Shown: positions 45,698 through 53,372 of the stretch, in pieces | How the letters are laid out: every line of letters starts with the position of its first letter | Position numbering within the stretch: position 1 is the stretch's first letter | Source: Fibrobacterota bacterium | Lineage (GTDB): Bacteria > Fibrobacterota > Fibrobacteria > UBA11236 | DNA length: 64,000 bases | Reading direction: 5' to 3' | NCBI GenBank assembly: GCA_028287465.1 | Contig: JAQBPO010000062.1 | Location: forward strand, 1 to 64,000 | Notes under the pieces: generated by a model | Seen by the model: the letters and a program-made list of their open reading frames with translations, nothing else | What the model was told of the DNA's origin: nothing | Database searches by the model: none | Made by a program: the position numbers and the translations under genes

Positions 45698-47365
45698 ATG
45701 CCCCAGCCCGATGCATCCCGCCTCAGACTCATACTGGACTCCGCTTTGGATGCGATCGTGACCATAGACTCGAAAGGGTCGGTCATCGATTGGAACAAAC
45801 GCGCGGAATCCCTTTTCGGATGGACCAGCGGAGAAGCGATGGGCCGTTCCATGACCGAATTGTTCATTCCGCACCGTCACCGGGACGCCCATTCCAAGGG
45901 CATGGCCCGCTTCCTCGCCTCGGGAGAGGGACCCATCCTCGGAAAGCGGATCGAGCTTCCCGCGCTTCACCGGGACGGTCGGGAATTCCCGGTCGAATTG
46001 ACCGTCACTCCCGCCAAGTCGGGCGATGAGTGGATATTCTGCGCCTTCCTCAGGGATCTGACCTTGATAAAGGCCGCGGAGAACCGGCTCAGCCTGCAGT
46101 ACGCCGTTACGCAAATCCTGTCGGAAGCGAAGGGATTGGCCCAAGCCGCCCCGGAACTGCTGAAGGCGATTTTCCGTTTGACGCCTTGGGAAGCGGGAGC
46201 GCTTTATTGCGTGTCGGAAAAAGGGGCCGACCTGGAATGCCTGTGCGCGGACCTCAGCGCATCCAACTCCGCCCTCGCCGATTTCGTCGGCAAAAGCTGG
46301 GTGCGGCGATTCAAACCGGGAATAGGGCTTCCCGGAAAGGTATGGCAAAGCGGGGAATACGTTTGGCTTCCCAGGGTAAGCGAAGCCGAATGGCTCACCC
46401 GCTATGCGGAAGCGGTCTCCGCAGGCATAGTAACGGCCTTGGCCTATCCGATCTTCGCGGGAGATAGGCTCCATGGGGTACTGGAACTTTTCTCGAAACG
46501 GGAATTGCCGAAGGACGGGGAAATGCTCAAGGTCCTCCTGAATACCGGCAGTCAAATCGGGCAATTCGCGGAAAAGCGCAAGGCGGAGAATGCCTTGGCC
46601 CAAAGGGAACAGGACCTCTCGGATTTCGTGGAGAACGCCTCGATGGGCATGCATTGGGTGGGGCCGGACGGCATCATCCTATGGGCCAACAAGTGCGAGT
46701 TGGACATGCTCGGGTACACCAAGGAGGAATACGTCGGGCGGCACATCGCGGACTTCCACGCGGACGCACCGGTCATCGACGACATATTGAAACGCCTTTC
46801 CTCCCAGGAGGTGCTGCGGGATCACGAAGCGCGCCTCCGGCGCAAGGATGGCTCCATCCGGCATGTCCTGATAAACTCGAACGTGAAATGGGACGATAAG
46901 AACTTCATCCATACGCGATGCTTCTCGCGGGATATCTCCCCTTGGAAGGCCGCGGAAGTCGCCTTGGCGGAAAGCGAATCCCGATTCAAGACCGTGGCCG
47001 ATTCCGCGCCCATCCTGATCTGGATGTCAGGCCCGGACGCCTCCTGCGAGTACTTCAACCGACCCTGGCTGGAATTCCGCGGTCGATCCTTGGAACAGGA
47101 ATCCCGCAACGAATGGATCGATGGAATCCACCCGGACGACTCCATGCGCAGCCTGGAGGCTTATAAGGCCGCTTTCAGGGAAAGGAGACCCTTCCGGATC
47201 GAATTCCGCCTCAAGAGGGCCGATGGCGAGTACCGCTGGATGGTGAATTCCGGAACGCCGAGGTCGACCCCTGCCGGCGCCTTCTTGGGTTATATCGGAA
47301 GCTGCCTGGACATCAACGACCGCAAGGGCCAAGTGGAAGGGACCGCCAAGTCTTCGAAAACCTGA
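45698..47365 (+). CDS. PAS-GAF-PAS-PAS sensor protein without output domain
   Basis: 555 residues from ATG 45698 (AGGGGG eight bases upstream; an in-frame ATG at 45674 that overlaps the small upstream frame is an alternative). Domain order: PAS (~5-125, LDSALDAIVTIDSKGSVIDWNKRAESLFGW in part), GAF (~130-300, GIGLPGKVWQSGEYVWLP), PAS (~310-425, VENASMGMHWVGPDG) and PAS/PAC (~430-550, IGSCLDINDRK). No transmembrane segment, histidine kinase, GGDEF, EAL or phosphatase domain is present; the chain stops directly after the last PAS. A 20-bp-stem terminator follows. It may be a truncated kinase or a partner protein that senses a small ligand or redox state. Confidence 0.85.
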   Translation: MPQPDASRLRLILDSALDAIVTIDSKGSVIDWNKRAESLFGWTSGEAMGRSMTELFIPHRHRDAHSKGMARFLASGEGPILGKRIELPALHRDGREFPVELTVTPAKSGDEWIFCAFLRDLTLIKAAENRLSLQYAVTQILSEAKGLAQAAPELLKAIFRLTPWEAGALYCVSEKGADLECLCADLSASNSALADFVGKSWVRRFKPGIGLPGKVWQSGEYVWLPRVSEAEWLTRYAEAVSAGIVTALAYPIFAGDRLHGVLELFSKRELPKDGEMLKVLLNTGSQIGQFAEKRKAENALAQREQDLSDFVENASMGMHWVGPDGIILWANKCELDMLGYTKEEYVGRHIADFHADAPVIDDILKRLSSQEVLRDHEARLRRKDGSIRHVLINSNVKWDDKNFIHTRCFSRDISPWKAAEVALAESESRFKTVADSAPILIWMSGPDASCEYFNRPWLEFRGRSLEQESRNEWIDGIHPDDSMRSLEAYKAAFRERRPFRIEFRLKRADGEYRWMVNSGTPRSTPAGAFLGYIGSCLDINDRKGQVEGTAKSSKT

Positions 47366-47385
47366 GCCATTCCACGAAGCGACGG

Positions 47386-47428
47386 AAAACGGAAAAGCCC
47401 GGGAACGATTCCCGGGCTTTTCCGTTTT
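47386..47428. terminator. Bidirectional intrinsic terminator
   Basis: A perfect 20-bp stem (AAAACGGAAAAGCCCGGGAA and its complement) with a CGA loop. It lies between the convergent sensor gene and GH18 gene; T-runs appear on both strands. Confidence 0.9.
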
Positions 47429-47450
47429 CCTGTTTCGGCTTCCGCCCGGA

Positions 47451-48575
47451 TCAGGGACCGGCGGGAGGGACCTGCAGGGCGCCGCGGTTGGTTCCCCGCA
47501 AGCCCCGGTATAGCGCGACCAGCAGGGACTTCTTCGTGTCCGGCACGTCCCCGTTCAGGTCCCACAGCATCACGCCCGCATAGTCGCTGTTGCGGACGTA
47601 TTCCCCGCGCACCCGCTGGCTGGGGATGCCGTTGAAAACGATGATCTCCTCGTTGCCAACGGCGTATTCGGTCTGGGTCTTCTCGTCCCAGCGGATCTTG
47701 TAGGGGACGGATTTCAGCTGCACCAGCAATTCCTTCCACACCCAGATACCGTCGTTGCCGCTGCCCTTGCCTTCGAAACCCGATCCCATGGCCGTACCGG
47801 CGTCGAAGGACTTTCCGTAGAAGGCCGCGCCCATCACCAGCTTGCTGCGCGGGATGCCGCGCTTTTCGTAATAGGACATGGATTCCTTGGAAAGGTCCAT
47901 CCCCGAATTGGGGATGACGGCCTTTTCCCAGGTCCCCATGTAGTCGTAGCTCATGACGTTCAGGTAGTCCAGCAGGTGGAAGGTCTCGTCCAGGGACCAT
48001 TTGCCGAACCAGTCGGTGGCGGCCACGGCCGCGGTGAACAGGATCTTGCGGGGTTGCTTGTCCAGGGCAGCGCGCAGCTCGCGATGGAGCTTGAGCTGAT
48101 TGTCGCCGTCGCCCTCGCCGGGGAATTCCCAATCCAGATCGATGCCGTCGATGCCGAAGTCCTGGGTCAGCTTGATGGCGTTCTTGATGAAGTTGGCGCG
48201 CGCGGAAGGGCTGGCCACTACGGCCTTGAAGCCTTCCGACTGGGAAGCCCCGCCGATCGAGAGCAGGATCTTGACTCCCTTCTCGTGGCCCAGGCGGATG
48301 ACCTCCTTGAAGTTGGGGCCGTCCAGGGGATCGGAATTCGTCAGGTTGCCGGAGTTGTCCGTGATATAGAAGGCGTACAGCAGGTGCGTCAGGTAGTCGA
48401 ATGGGATCTTGTCCGCGGTGAACCCGGAATAGTGGCTCCAGTTGGGGTAATAGCCCATCAGGAGCTTCTTCTCCTTGGCGGCGGGGGCCTTGGGGGCCTT
48501 GGGCTCCGTAGCATGCACGTTAACCCAGAGGGCTGCGGCCAGGATGGGCGCGATCTTCATGAGTGCTTTTATCAT
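47451..48575 (-). CDS. Secreted GH18 chitinase
   Basis: 374 residues. Signal peptide MIKALMKIAPILAAALWVNVHA. A Lys/Pro/Ala linker (~23-36) is followed by a full GH18 domain: MGYYPNW, LLSIGGAS, catalytic GIDGIDLDWEFP (Glu150), MSYDYMG and AGVMLWDLNGD. Hydrolyses internal beta-1,4 bonds of chitin with retention. Start ATG 48575 is preceded by AGAGGA; longer in-frame starts would precede the signal peptide and are rejected. Divergent from the operon beginning at 48920; the palindrome of promoter copy D lies ~200 bp upstream and could act on both. Confidence 0.92.
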   Translation of the reverse strand: MIKALMKIAPILAAALWVNVHATEPKAPKAPAAKEKKLLMGYYPNWSHYSGFTADKIPFDYLTHLLYAFYITDNSGNLTNSDPLDGPNFKEVIRLGHEKGVKILLSIGGASQSEGFKAVVASPSARANFIKNAIKLTQDFGIDGIDLDWEFPGEGDGDNQLKLHRELRAALDKQPRKILFTAAVAATDWFGKWSLDETFHLLDYLNVMSYDYMGTWEKAVIPNSGMDLSKESMSYYEKRGIPRSKLVMGAAFYGKSFDAGTAMGSGFEGKGSGNDGIWVWKELLVQLKSVPYKIRWDEKTQTEYAVGNEEIIVFNGIPSQRVRGEYVRNSDYAGVMLWDLNGDVPDTKKSLLVALYRGLRGTNRGALQVPPAGP

Positions 48576-48771
48576 CTTTTCCTCTTGAGGCTCGAAAGGC
48601 TCGTCTGCGGCGGTTGCCTGCCCGTTCACAAGCCGGTCCCGCCGCCTTTCGTAAGATAAATCCAACTCCCTCGCCGCACGTATGGTGGTGAAATGGGAAG
48701 GCCGGATTAATGCCATCGCCCTTCCGGAAACCTCCAAATCCCGCGAATTCAGGCGAAAAAACAGCCTCGGG
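48576..48771. other. Divergent region between GH18 gene and promoter copy D
   Basis: Holds the minus-strand promoter of the GH18 gene; a TATCTTAC element (minus, near 48653-48660) is the best -10 candidate. A lone TGGTGAA half-site lies at 48686-48692. Confidence 0.35.
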
Positions 48772-48838
48772 TGGTGAAGTGAAATTCATCACTTTCGCAT
48801 TCCGGTCCATGGACAAACAGGTTCTTTGGGCATAGGTT
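48772..48838 (+). promoter_or_regulatory. Chitin-regulon promoter cassette, copy D
   Basis: TGGTGAA (48772-48778), six-base spacer, TTCATCA (48785-48791), 18 bp, TGGACA (-35, 48810-48815), 17 bp, TAGGTT (-10, 48833-48838). Predicted start near 48845, leader ~75 nt. Drives the six-gene operon 48920-59689. Confidence 0.82.
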
Positions 48839-48919
48839 TAAAACCAGTGAACGCAGCCTCCTGGCAGAGTAGGACGGCGGACGCGGACAGGGTCTAATCC
48901 ATTTAGCGGGAGAACTAAG

Positions 48920-49963
48920 ATGAATCGCATTGTGAAGAAGAACATTATTGCGGCCATGGTGTTGGCCGCCGCCACCATCGCCCGAGCGGACATAGTCGTA
49001 GACGATTTTTCCGGTGAAGTGGGCTCCAATCTGCTTCCCAAGGGCGGCGCATGGCTGGCCGACGCGGACACCTGGCCGGCGATCGGCGGGTCTTCCAAGG
49101 TCACCGATCCCATCGAGGGCTCGGATCTGGTCAAAGGCGACATCTACTCCGGCGACAATATCTCCAAGGCCTATACCGATAACGGAATCACGTCCAAGAT
49201 CTACGTCACCGCCGATGTCTCCACGACCAAGAAGTGGGCCTATGCCGGTTGGGTCATGGATTTCATGAAGCCCGCCCCCCTGGATACCACCAAGCCCGTC
49301 TATGAGCTCAACTCCTGGGAAAAGCGCAACGAGGTGGACCTCACTTCCTGCGACGCCCTGGAATTGACCCTTTCCTTCGACGTGGATCGCATGCTCTGGA
49401 TCGACCTTTTCAGCCCCCAGATCGAGCGCATGAACGCCCTCGCACCCCAGTGGGGCTGGCGCTATACCGGCACCGGCTTGATGGAAACCAAGAAGTTCAA
49501 CCTCCGCGGCGTGACCGGCCCCCAGCAGAAGTGGAAGGACGACGCGAACAAGGTCCCCTTGGATCTCAAGACCGTCACCCGCATCCGTTGGCTCTATGAA
49601 GGCATGAAGAAGGGTACCGCCACGGCCGCCTACGATACCGTCGGCCATAACCTGACCATCAAGAAGGTCGCCATGACCGGCACCACCTGCGCGATCACCG
49701 CCATGCCGGGCAGCTCCCTGCCCATCGTAGCGCGTTCCGCCGCCAAGTCGGCCCTGGCCTTCTCCGCCGCCAACGGCAGCCTCCGCTTCGACAACGTGAC
49801 CTCCGGCCTCAAGGTGACCGTCCGCAACATCGCGGGCAATATCGTGGCCGAAGGCGCCGTCAACGGCTCCCATCCCTCCTTGAACGTGTCCGCCCTCAAG
49901 AACGGCGTGTACATGGTCCAGGCCGGGAACGGCAAGGCCGGTTCCTTCACCGTCCTCAAGTAA
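48920..49963 (+). CDS. Secreted CBM-like protein with C-terminal sorting-type tail
   Basis: 347 residues. Signal peptide ending ATIARA (~23). Residues ~25-255 start with IVVDDFSGEVGSN and form a beta-rich region resembling CIA30/CBM11-type carbohydrate-binding jelly-rolls. Residues ~275-347 match a type A sorting (Por-secretion) tail: GSLRFDNVTSGLKVTVRNIAG in part, NVSALKNGVYMVQ, ending in KAGSFTVLK. It is likely secreted and attached to the cell surface, binding chitin or its oligomers. First gene under promoter copy D; an intrinsic hairpin with T-tract follows (50005), which would make this transcript more abundant than the downstream genes. Confidence 0.78.
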   Translation: MNRIVKKNIIAAMVLAAATIARADIVVDDFSGEVGSNLLPKGGAWLADADTWPAIGGSSKVTDPIEGSDLVKGDIYSGDNISKAYTDNGITSKIYVTADVSTTKKWAYAGWVMDFMKPAPLDTTKPVYELNSWEKRNEVDLTSCDALELTLSFDVDRMLWIDLFSPQIERMNALAPQWGWRYTGTGLMETKKFNLRGVTGPQQKWKDDANKVPLDLKTVTRIRWLYEGMKKGTATAAYDTVGHNLTIKKVAMTGTTCAITAMPGSSLPIVARSAAKSALAFSAANGSLRFDNVTSGLKVTVRNIAGNIVAEGAVNGSHPSLNVSALKNGVYMVQAGNGKAGSFTVLK

Positions 49964-50004
49964 TCCTCTCGGATTGACCTGTCCGGCGCGGCGGCGCGCC
50001 GTTG

Positions 50005-50035
50005 GGGGAGAAGGGGTTTCTCTTCTCCCTTTTTC
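50005..50035 (+). terminator. Intra-operon terminator or attenuating hairpin
   Basis: Stem GGGAGAAG / CTTCTCCC with an eight-base loop followed by TTTTT, 42 nt after the 48920 gene and 42 nt before the next start. Partial read-through would set the ratio of the first gene to the barrel genes. Confidence 0.7.
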
Positions 50036-50076
50036 ATTCGAACGTTCTTTTCCGAAAAGCCGAGACACGAGGAACA

Positions 50077-50970
50077 ATGGACTTGATCGCCGAAATCAAA
50101 GACAAGGGGCGCGCGGCCATCCTGGCGCTCGCCCTCTCCCTTCCCGTCTGGTCCGATACGGACGATGCGCTCCGCCTGCCGGACCGCGCCGTCACCGGCC
50201 AAAGCGGCGGAACCCACTCTTCCTATTCGGAAATGCGCGAGCGCAGCCGCAAGGTCCTGAATTTCAGGCCCAAGATCAAGACGCGCCGGCCCAATATCGC
50301 CGCGGAATTCGTCGGGGAATCGGTGATCCCCGGAGCGCAGATCTGGGCCTATCCGGACGGGGGCGGCTATCCCGCGCCCGCCATCACGGATTTCCAGGCC
50401 CAGGACGGGAAGTATTCCCTGGAAGTCAGCCTCAAGGCCGACGCCTATGCGGGGGGCGCCATATGCTCCCCCTCTCCCCTGGATTTCTCCGCCTACCTCG
50501 AGACCGGAGCGCTGGAATTCTGGATCAAGGGCGATCAAGGCAAGGAAGTCTTCAGCATCGGCCTGCTCGACAACGGGAACAACCCGATGGGCCGTCCCTT
50601 GCAGGTTTCCGTCAGCTCCCGCAGCTATTCCAAGGTGCTCAATAATGAATGGCGCCGGATCCGCGTGCCCCTCAAGGCGTTCGGCGGACGCGGCAGCTAT
50701 TGGAGCGAAGAAGTCAACGCCCGCATCTTCTCGACGCTCAACTGGTCCGCCATCTCCTGCTTCAGCTTCGACATCGATAAGGAAAGATTCAAAACGTTCA
50801 AGGTCTGGATGGACAACGTGGTCGTGTACAAGAAGGCGCCCAAGGACAATACGCCCGCAGGCGAGGAGTACTCGATTTCCAACGAGGACTTCGAGGATTT
50901 CCCCGGCGGAGCCTCTCAGGCGCGTAACGGCCAACAGGGCGGCGCCGCGAACAAGGAGGCGGTCAAGTGA
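50077..50970 (+). CDS. Exported CBM-like protein
   Basis: 297 residues. The N-terminal hydrophobic stretch (AAILALALSLPVWSD) suggests export. Residues ~85-255 are a CBM11-like beta-sandwich (GALEFWIKGDQGKEVFSIGL; NNEWRRIRVPLKAFGGRG; KTFKVWMDNVVVY). The tail after ~260 is acidic and Gln/Ala-rich, likely disordered. Start ATG 50077 has GAGG nearby; a GTG/ATG further upstream lies inside the hairpin and is rejected. Its stop overlaps the next GTG start as GTGA, so it is coupled to the barrel gene and may be a periplasmic or surface partner of it. Confidence 0.75.
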   Translation: MDLIAEIKDKGRAAILALALSLPVWSDTDDALRLPDRAVTGQSGGTHSSYSEMRERSRKVLNFRPKIKTRRPNIAAEFVGESVIPGAQIWAYPDGGGYPAPAITDFQAQDGKYSLEVSLKADAYAGGAICSPSPLDFSAYLETGALEFWIKGDQGKEVFSIGLLDNGNNPMGRPLQVSVSSRSYSKVLNNEWRRIRVPLKAFGGRGSYWSEEVNARIFSTLNWSAISCFSFDIDKERFKTFKVWMDNVVVYKKAPKDNTPAGEEYSISNEDFEDFPGGASQARNGQQGGAANKEAVK

Positions 50971-53372
50971 GAATGCGCGGAATGAAAGCGATGCTCCCCG
51001 GAGCCCCGGCGCTCGGAGCGATGGCGCTCTTGGCCGCGGCGGCCTGGACCGGCGCCATGGCCGGCGAAACCGGAGCCCTTGCGGACGCAATGGCGTCGGA
51101 AAGCGATCTGGACTCGGCGGCCATCAAGGAGAGGATCTCGGACATGAACCTGTCCAAGTCCCTGGACAAGGTGGCCTTCTCCGGCCTCATCTACAACCGG
51201 GCCTTCAACCATCAATACCTGGAGTTCCCGGCCAACCTCGGATCGGACGCGTCCGGCACCTCCTATGACGCCAATTTCACCTTGAAGGTGAGCATCAATG
51301 CCAGCCCGCTCATCAAGGTCTGGTCCATGCTCAGCTTCGGCTACGATTTCGGCGGGAATTTCCTGAACCAGAAGGCCTTCACCCATCCGCGCACTTCGGA
51401 TCTCCCCGGGTTCGGCCCCGTCCAGGATACGGTCTACAGCGATATGGGCCGCGTGCGCCCGGAACAGGACAAGAACCGCGAAGCCGCCCGGGTCTTCGAG
51501 GATCTGATGGCGGGCGTGGACATCCGCACCGAGGCCGTGGACGCCAACGTGCGCGCCGGCGGGACCCTGTGGATGCAGGGCAGCCCCCTGACCATCTGGA
51601 AGCGCGATCCGCGCCAGCATCCCGCCTGGTATTTCGAATCCTACGAACCGGAGCAATCCTCCGCGCAGTACTACACCCAGAAATTCTACTACCGCCGCAA
51701 CGATCTGGGCCGCGCCAGCTGGCCCAAGAAGGCCTTCGGCGGCATGGAAGTGGATGCCTTCAAGCTTCCCGCCGATATGGGCTTCCAGTTCGATTTCGCC
51801 CAGCCTTCCAACATGCTGCCTTCCAAGACCGACGGCAACACCAACTCCCATGCGGGCGACGCCGAGGCCCTGAATTCCATCAACAGCCTGGGGCAACTCT
51901 ACTTCGGCCGCCTCACGCGGCGGGCCCTCTTCAAGGACGTGACCGGCGGCCTCAACCTGCTCTGGGTCGAGATCCCGAAGGACATCGTCAATCAGAAGGT
52001 GCTCTCCCCGAATCCGGTCCAAGGGTTCAAGTACCAGTTCCGGGACGGCGGGCAGCCCTTCTATACCAACCCCAGGGTATTCTCGCTCGACTCGCGCGGC
52101 AACCTCGCTCCCGGCATGTTCTGGCAGTCGGATATCGCCCTCAGCCTGGAAGACACCGTCAAATACCTGCCCTTCATCAACGGCGCGGACACGGTGTACG
52201 ACGGGCGCAGCAGCGTCACGCGCACCCAGAGCAAGCCCGCCCCGGCTGCCTACGCCAAGCTCAACACCAGCGGCAGCCTGCCCATGGAGACCGAGGTCTT
52301 CTTCGCGGCCAAGGATTTCTGGTCCCCTTACGCCGTCACGGAATACGCCGTGCCCGTGCACCGGGACGAGATGAAGCTGGGCACGGGCTCCTTCAGCTAC
52401 CAATCCAACCTGGTGGGCCTCAATTGGAAGGTTTCCCCCAAGGTGACCACGGGATTCCTGTCCCTGACCCTGGGACAGCACGTGCAGGCGGAAAAGGGCA
52501 AGGACCTGCTCCGCTTCCAGCATACCGTCAACGGCCGCGAAGCCTGGTATTCAACCACCTCCTGGTCCCGCACCGAGCCGGGCCGCATGCTGGACGAAGG
52601 CAGCCCCTACGGGAATCCCCGCTACGAGGGCCGCGTCGGCGAGATCCATCCGGGCAACGACATCCTCCATCTGCACAACCAGCCGGGCGGCCTGCACGGG
52701 GACGATCTCGAAGTGTGGGAGGAGTTCGCGGCCTATGACAATGCGGCCCAGGCCAATGCCGGCCAGGTCCCGCAAAACCAGAAATACTCCTTCTCCTCCG
52801 CCCTGGATTGGGGATACAACGTAGGCTCCCTCATCGGGTACGAACGCCCGTTCATGGTGGCCCTCTACAGTTCGGTGAATACGATTTCCAAGACCCTGAC
52901 CGGTCCCCTCAACAACGGCAACACCCTCCTATGGTCGGGCATGGCCCGCTTCGAGCCCGCCATCTCCCTGAGCCCCACCTTCCAGATGCTCGGGCTGATC
53001 GGCCTTGAGACCTGGAAGTCGGACAAGGCATACCGAAACAAGCTCGCGAACAAGCAGGGCGTGAACGACGGGTTGACCGGATACCAGCTCGTGGTAGGGT
53101 CCGACGGCAAGCCCGTCATCTACGACAACATCCATTATTACGAGCCCATCTCCAGCTACGCCGGCGCGTCCCTGCCGTCGCCCCTGGTCGACGCGGAACT
53201 CTCGCCCATCGATTACATGCAAATGGCCTATGGCCTGGGTTTCGACTGGGACTTCAGCGAACGCGCCGGACTCCATGTCCGCTGCAAGTACGCCACCCAT
53301 GAGGATAAGAATCTGCCGTCCAACAATTGGAAGGGCGCCTTCGTGTTCGGGGAAACTAAAATATGGTTCTGA
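50967..53372 (+). CDS. Large outer-membrane beta-barrel protein 1 of chitin operon
   Basis: 801 residues. Signal peptide (ALGAMALLAAAAWTGAMA). The body has many amphipathic beta-strands with aromatic girdles and ends in a C-terminal Phe (ETKIWF), typical of outer-membrane barrels recognised by BamA. No TonB box, plug domain or SusD homologue could be seen. GTG 50967 has AAGGAGG with seven-base spacing and overlaps the previous stop; ATG 50973 is the alternative. Not assignable to a named family. Operon position between CBM-like proteins and further barrels suggests binding or uptake of chitooligosaccharides (inference). Confidence 0.7.
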   Translation: MRMRGMKAMLPGAPALGAMALLAAAAWTGAMAGETGALADAMASESDLDSAAIKERISDMNLSKSLDKVAFSGLIYNRAFNHQYLEFPANLGSDASGTSYDANFTLKVSINASPLIKVWSMLSFGYDFGGNFLNQKAFTHPRTSDLPGFGPVQDTVYSDMGRVRPEQDKNREAARVFEDLMAGVDIRTEAVDANVRAGGTLWMQGSPLTIWKRDPRQHPAWYFESYEPEQSSAQYYTQKFYYRRNDLGRASWPKKAFGGMEVDAFKLPADMGFQFDFAQPSNMLPSKTDGNTNSHAGDAEALNSINSLGQLYFGRLTRRALFKDVTGGLNLLWVEIPKDIVNQKVLSPNPVQGFKYQFRDGGQPFYTNPRVFSLDSRGNLAPGMFWQSDIALSLEDTVKYLPFINGADTVYDGRSSVTRTQSKPAPAAYAKLNTSGSLPMETEVFFAAKDFWSPYAVTEYAVPVHRDEMKLGTGSFSYQSNLVGLNWKVSPKVTTGFLSLTLGQHVQAEKGKDLLRFQHTVNGREAWYSTTSWSRTEPGRMLDEGSPYGNPRYEGRVGEIHPGNDILHLHNQPGGLHGDDLEVWEEFAAYDNAAQANAGQVPQNQKYSFSSALDWGYNVGSLIGYERPFMVALYSSVNTISKTLTGPLNNGNTLLWSGMARFEPAISLSPTFQMLGLIGLETWKSDKAYRNKLANKQGVNDGLTGYQLVVGSDGKPVIYDNIHYYEPISSYAGASLPSPLVDAELSPIDYMQMAYGLGFDWDFSERAGLHVRCKYATHEDKNLPSNNWKGAFVFGETKIWF

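Noticed and set aside
48772-48838. CRP-type binding site explanation for the palindrome
   Set aside because: The CRP consensus TGTGA-N6-TCACA differs at conserved positions from TGGTGAA-N6-TTCATCA, and no CRP-family gene is nearby; similar geometry only.
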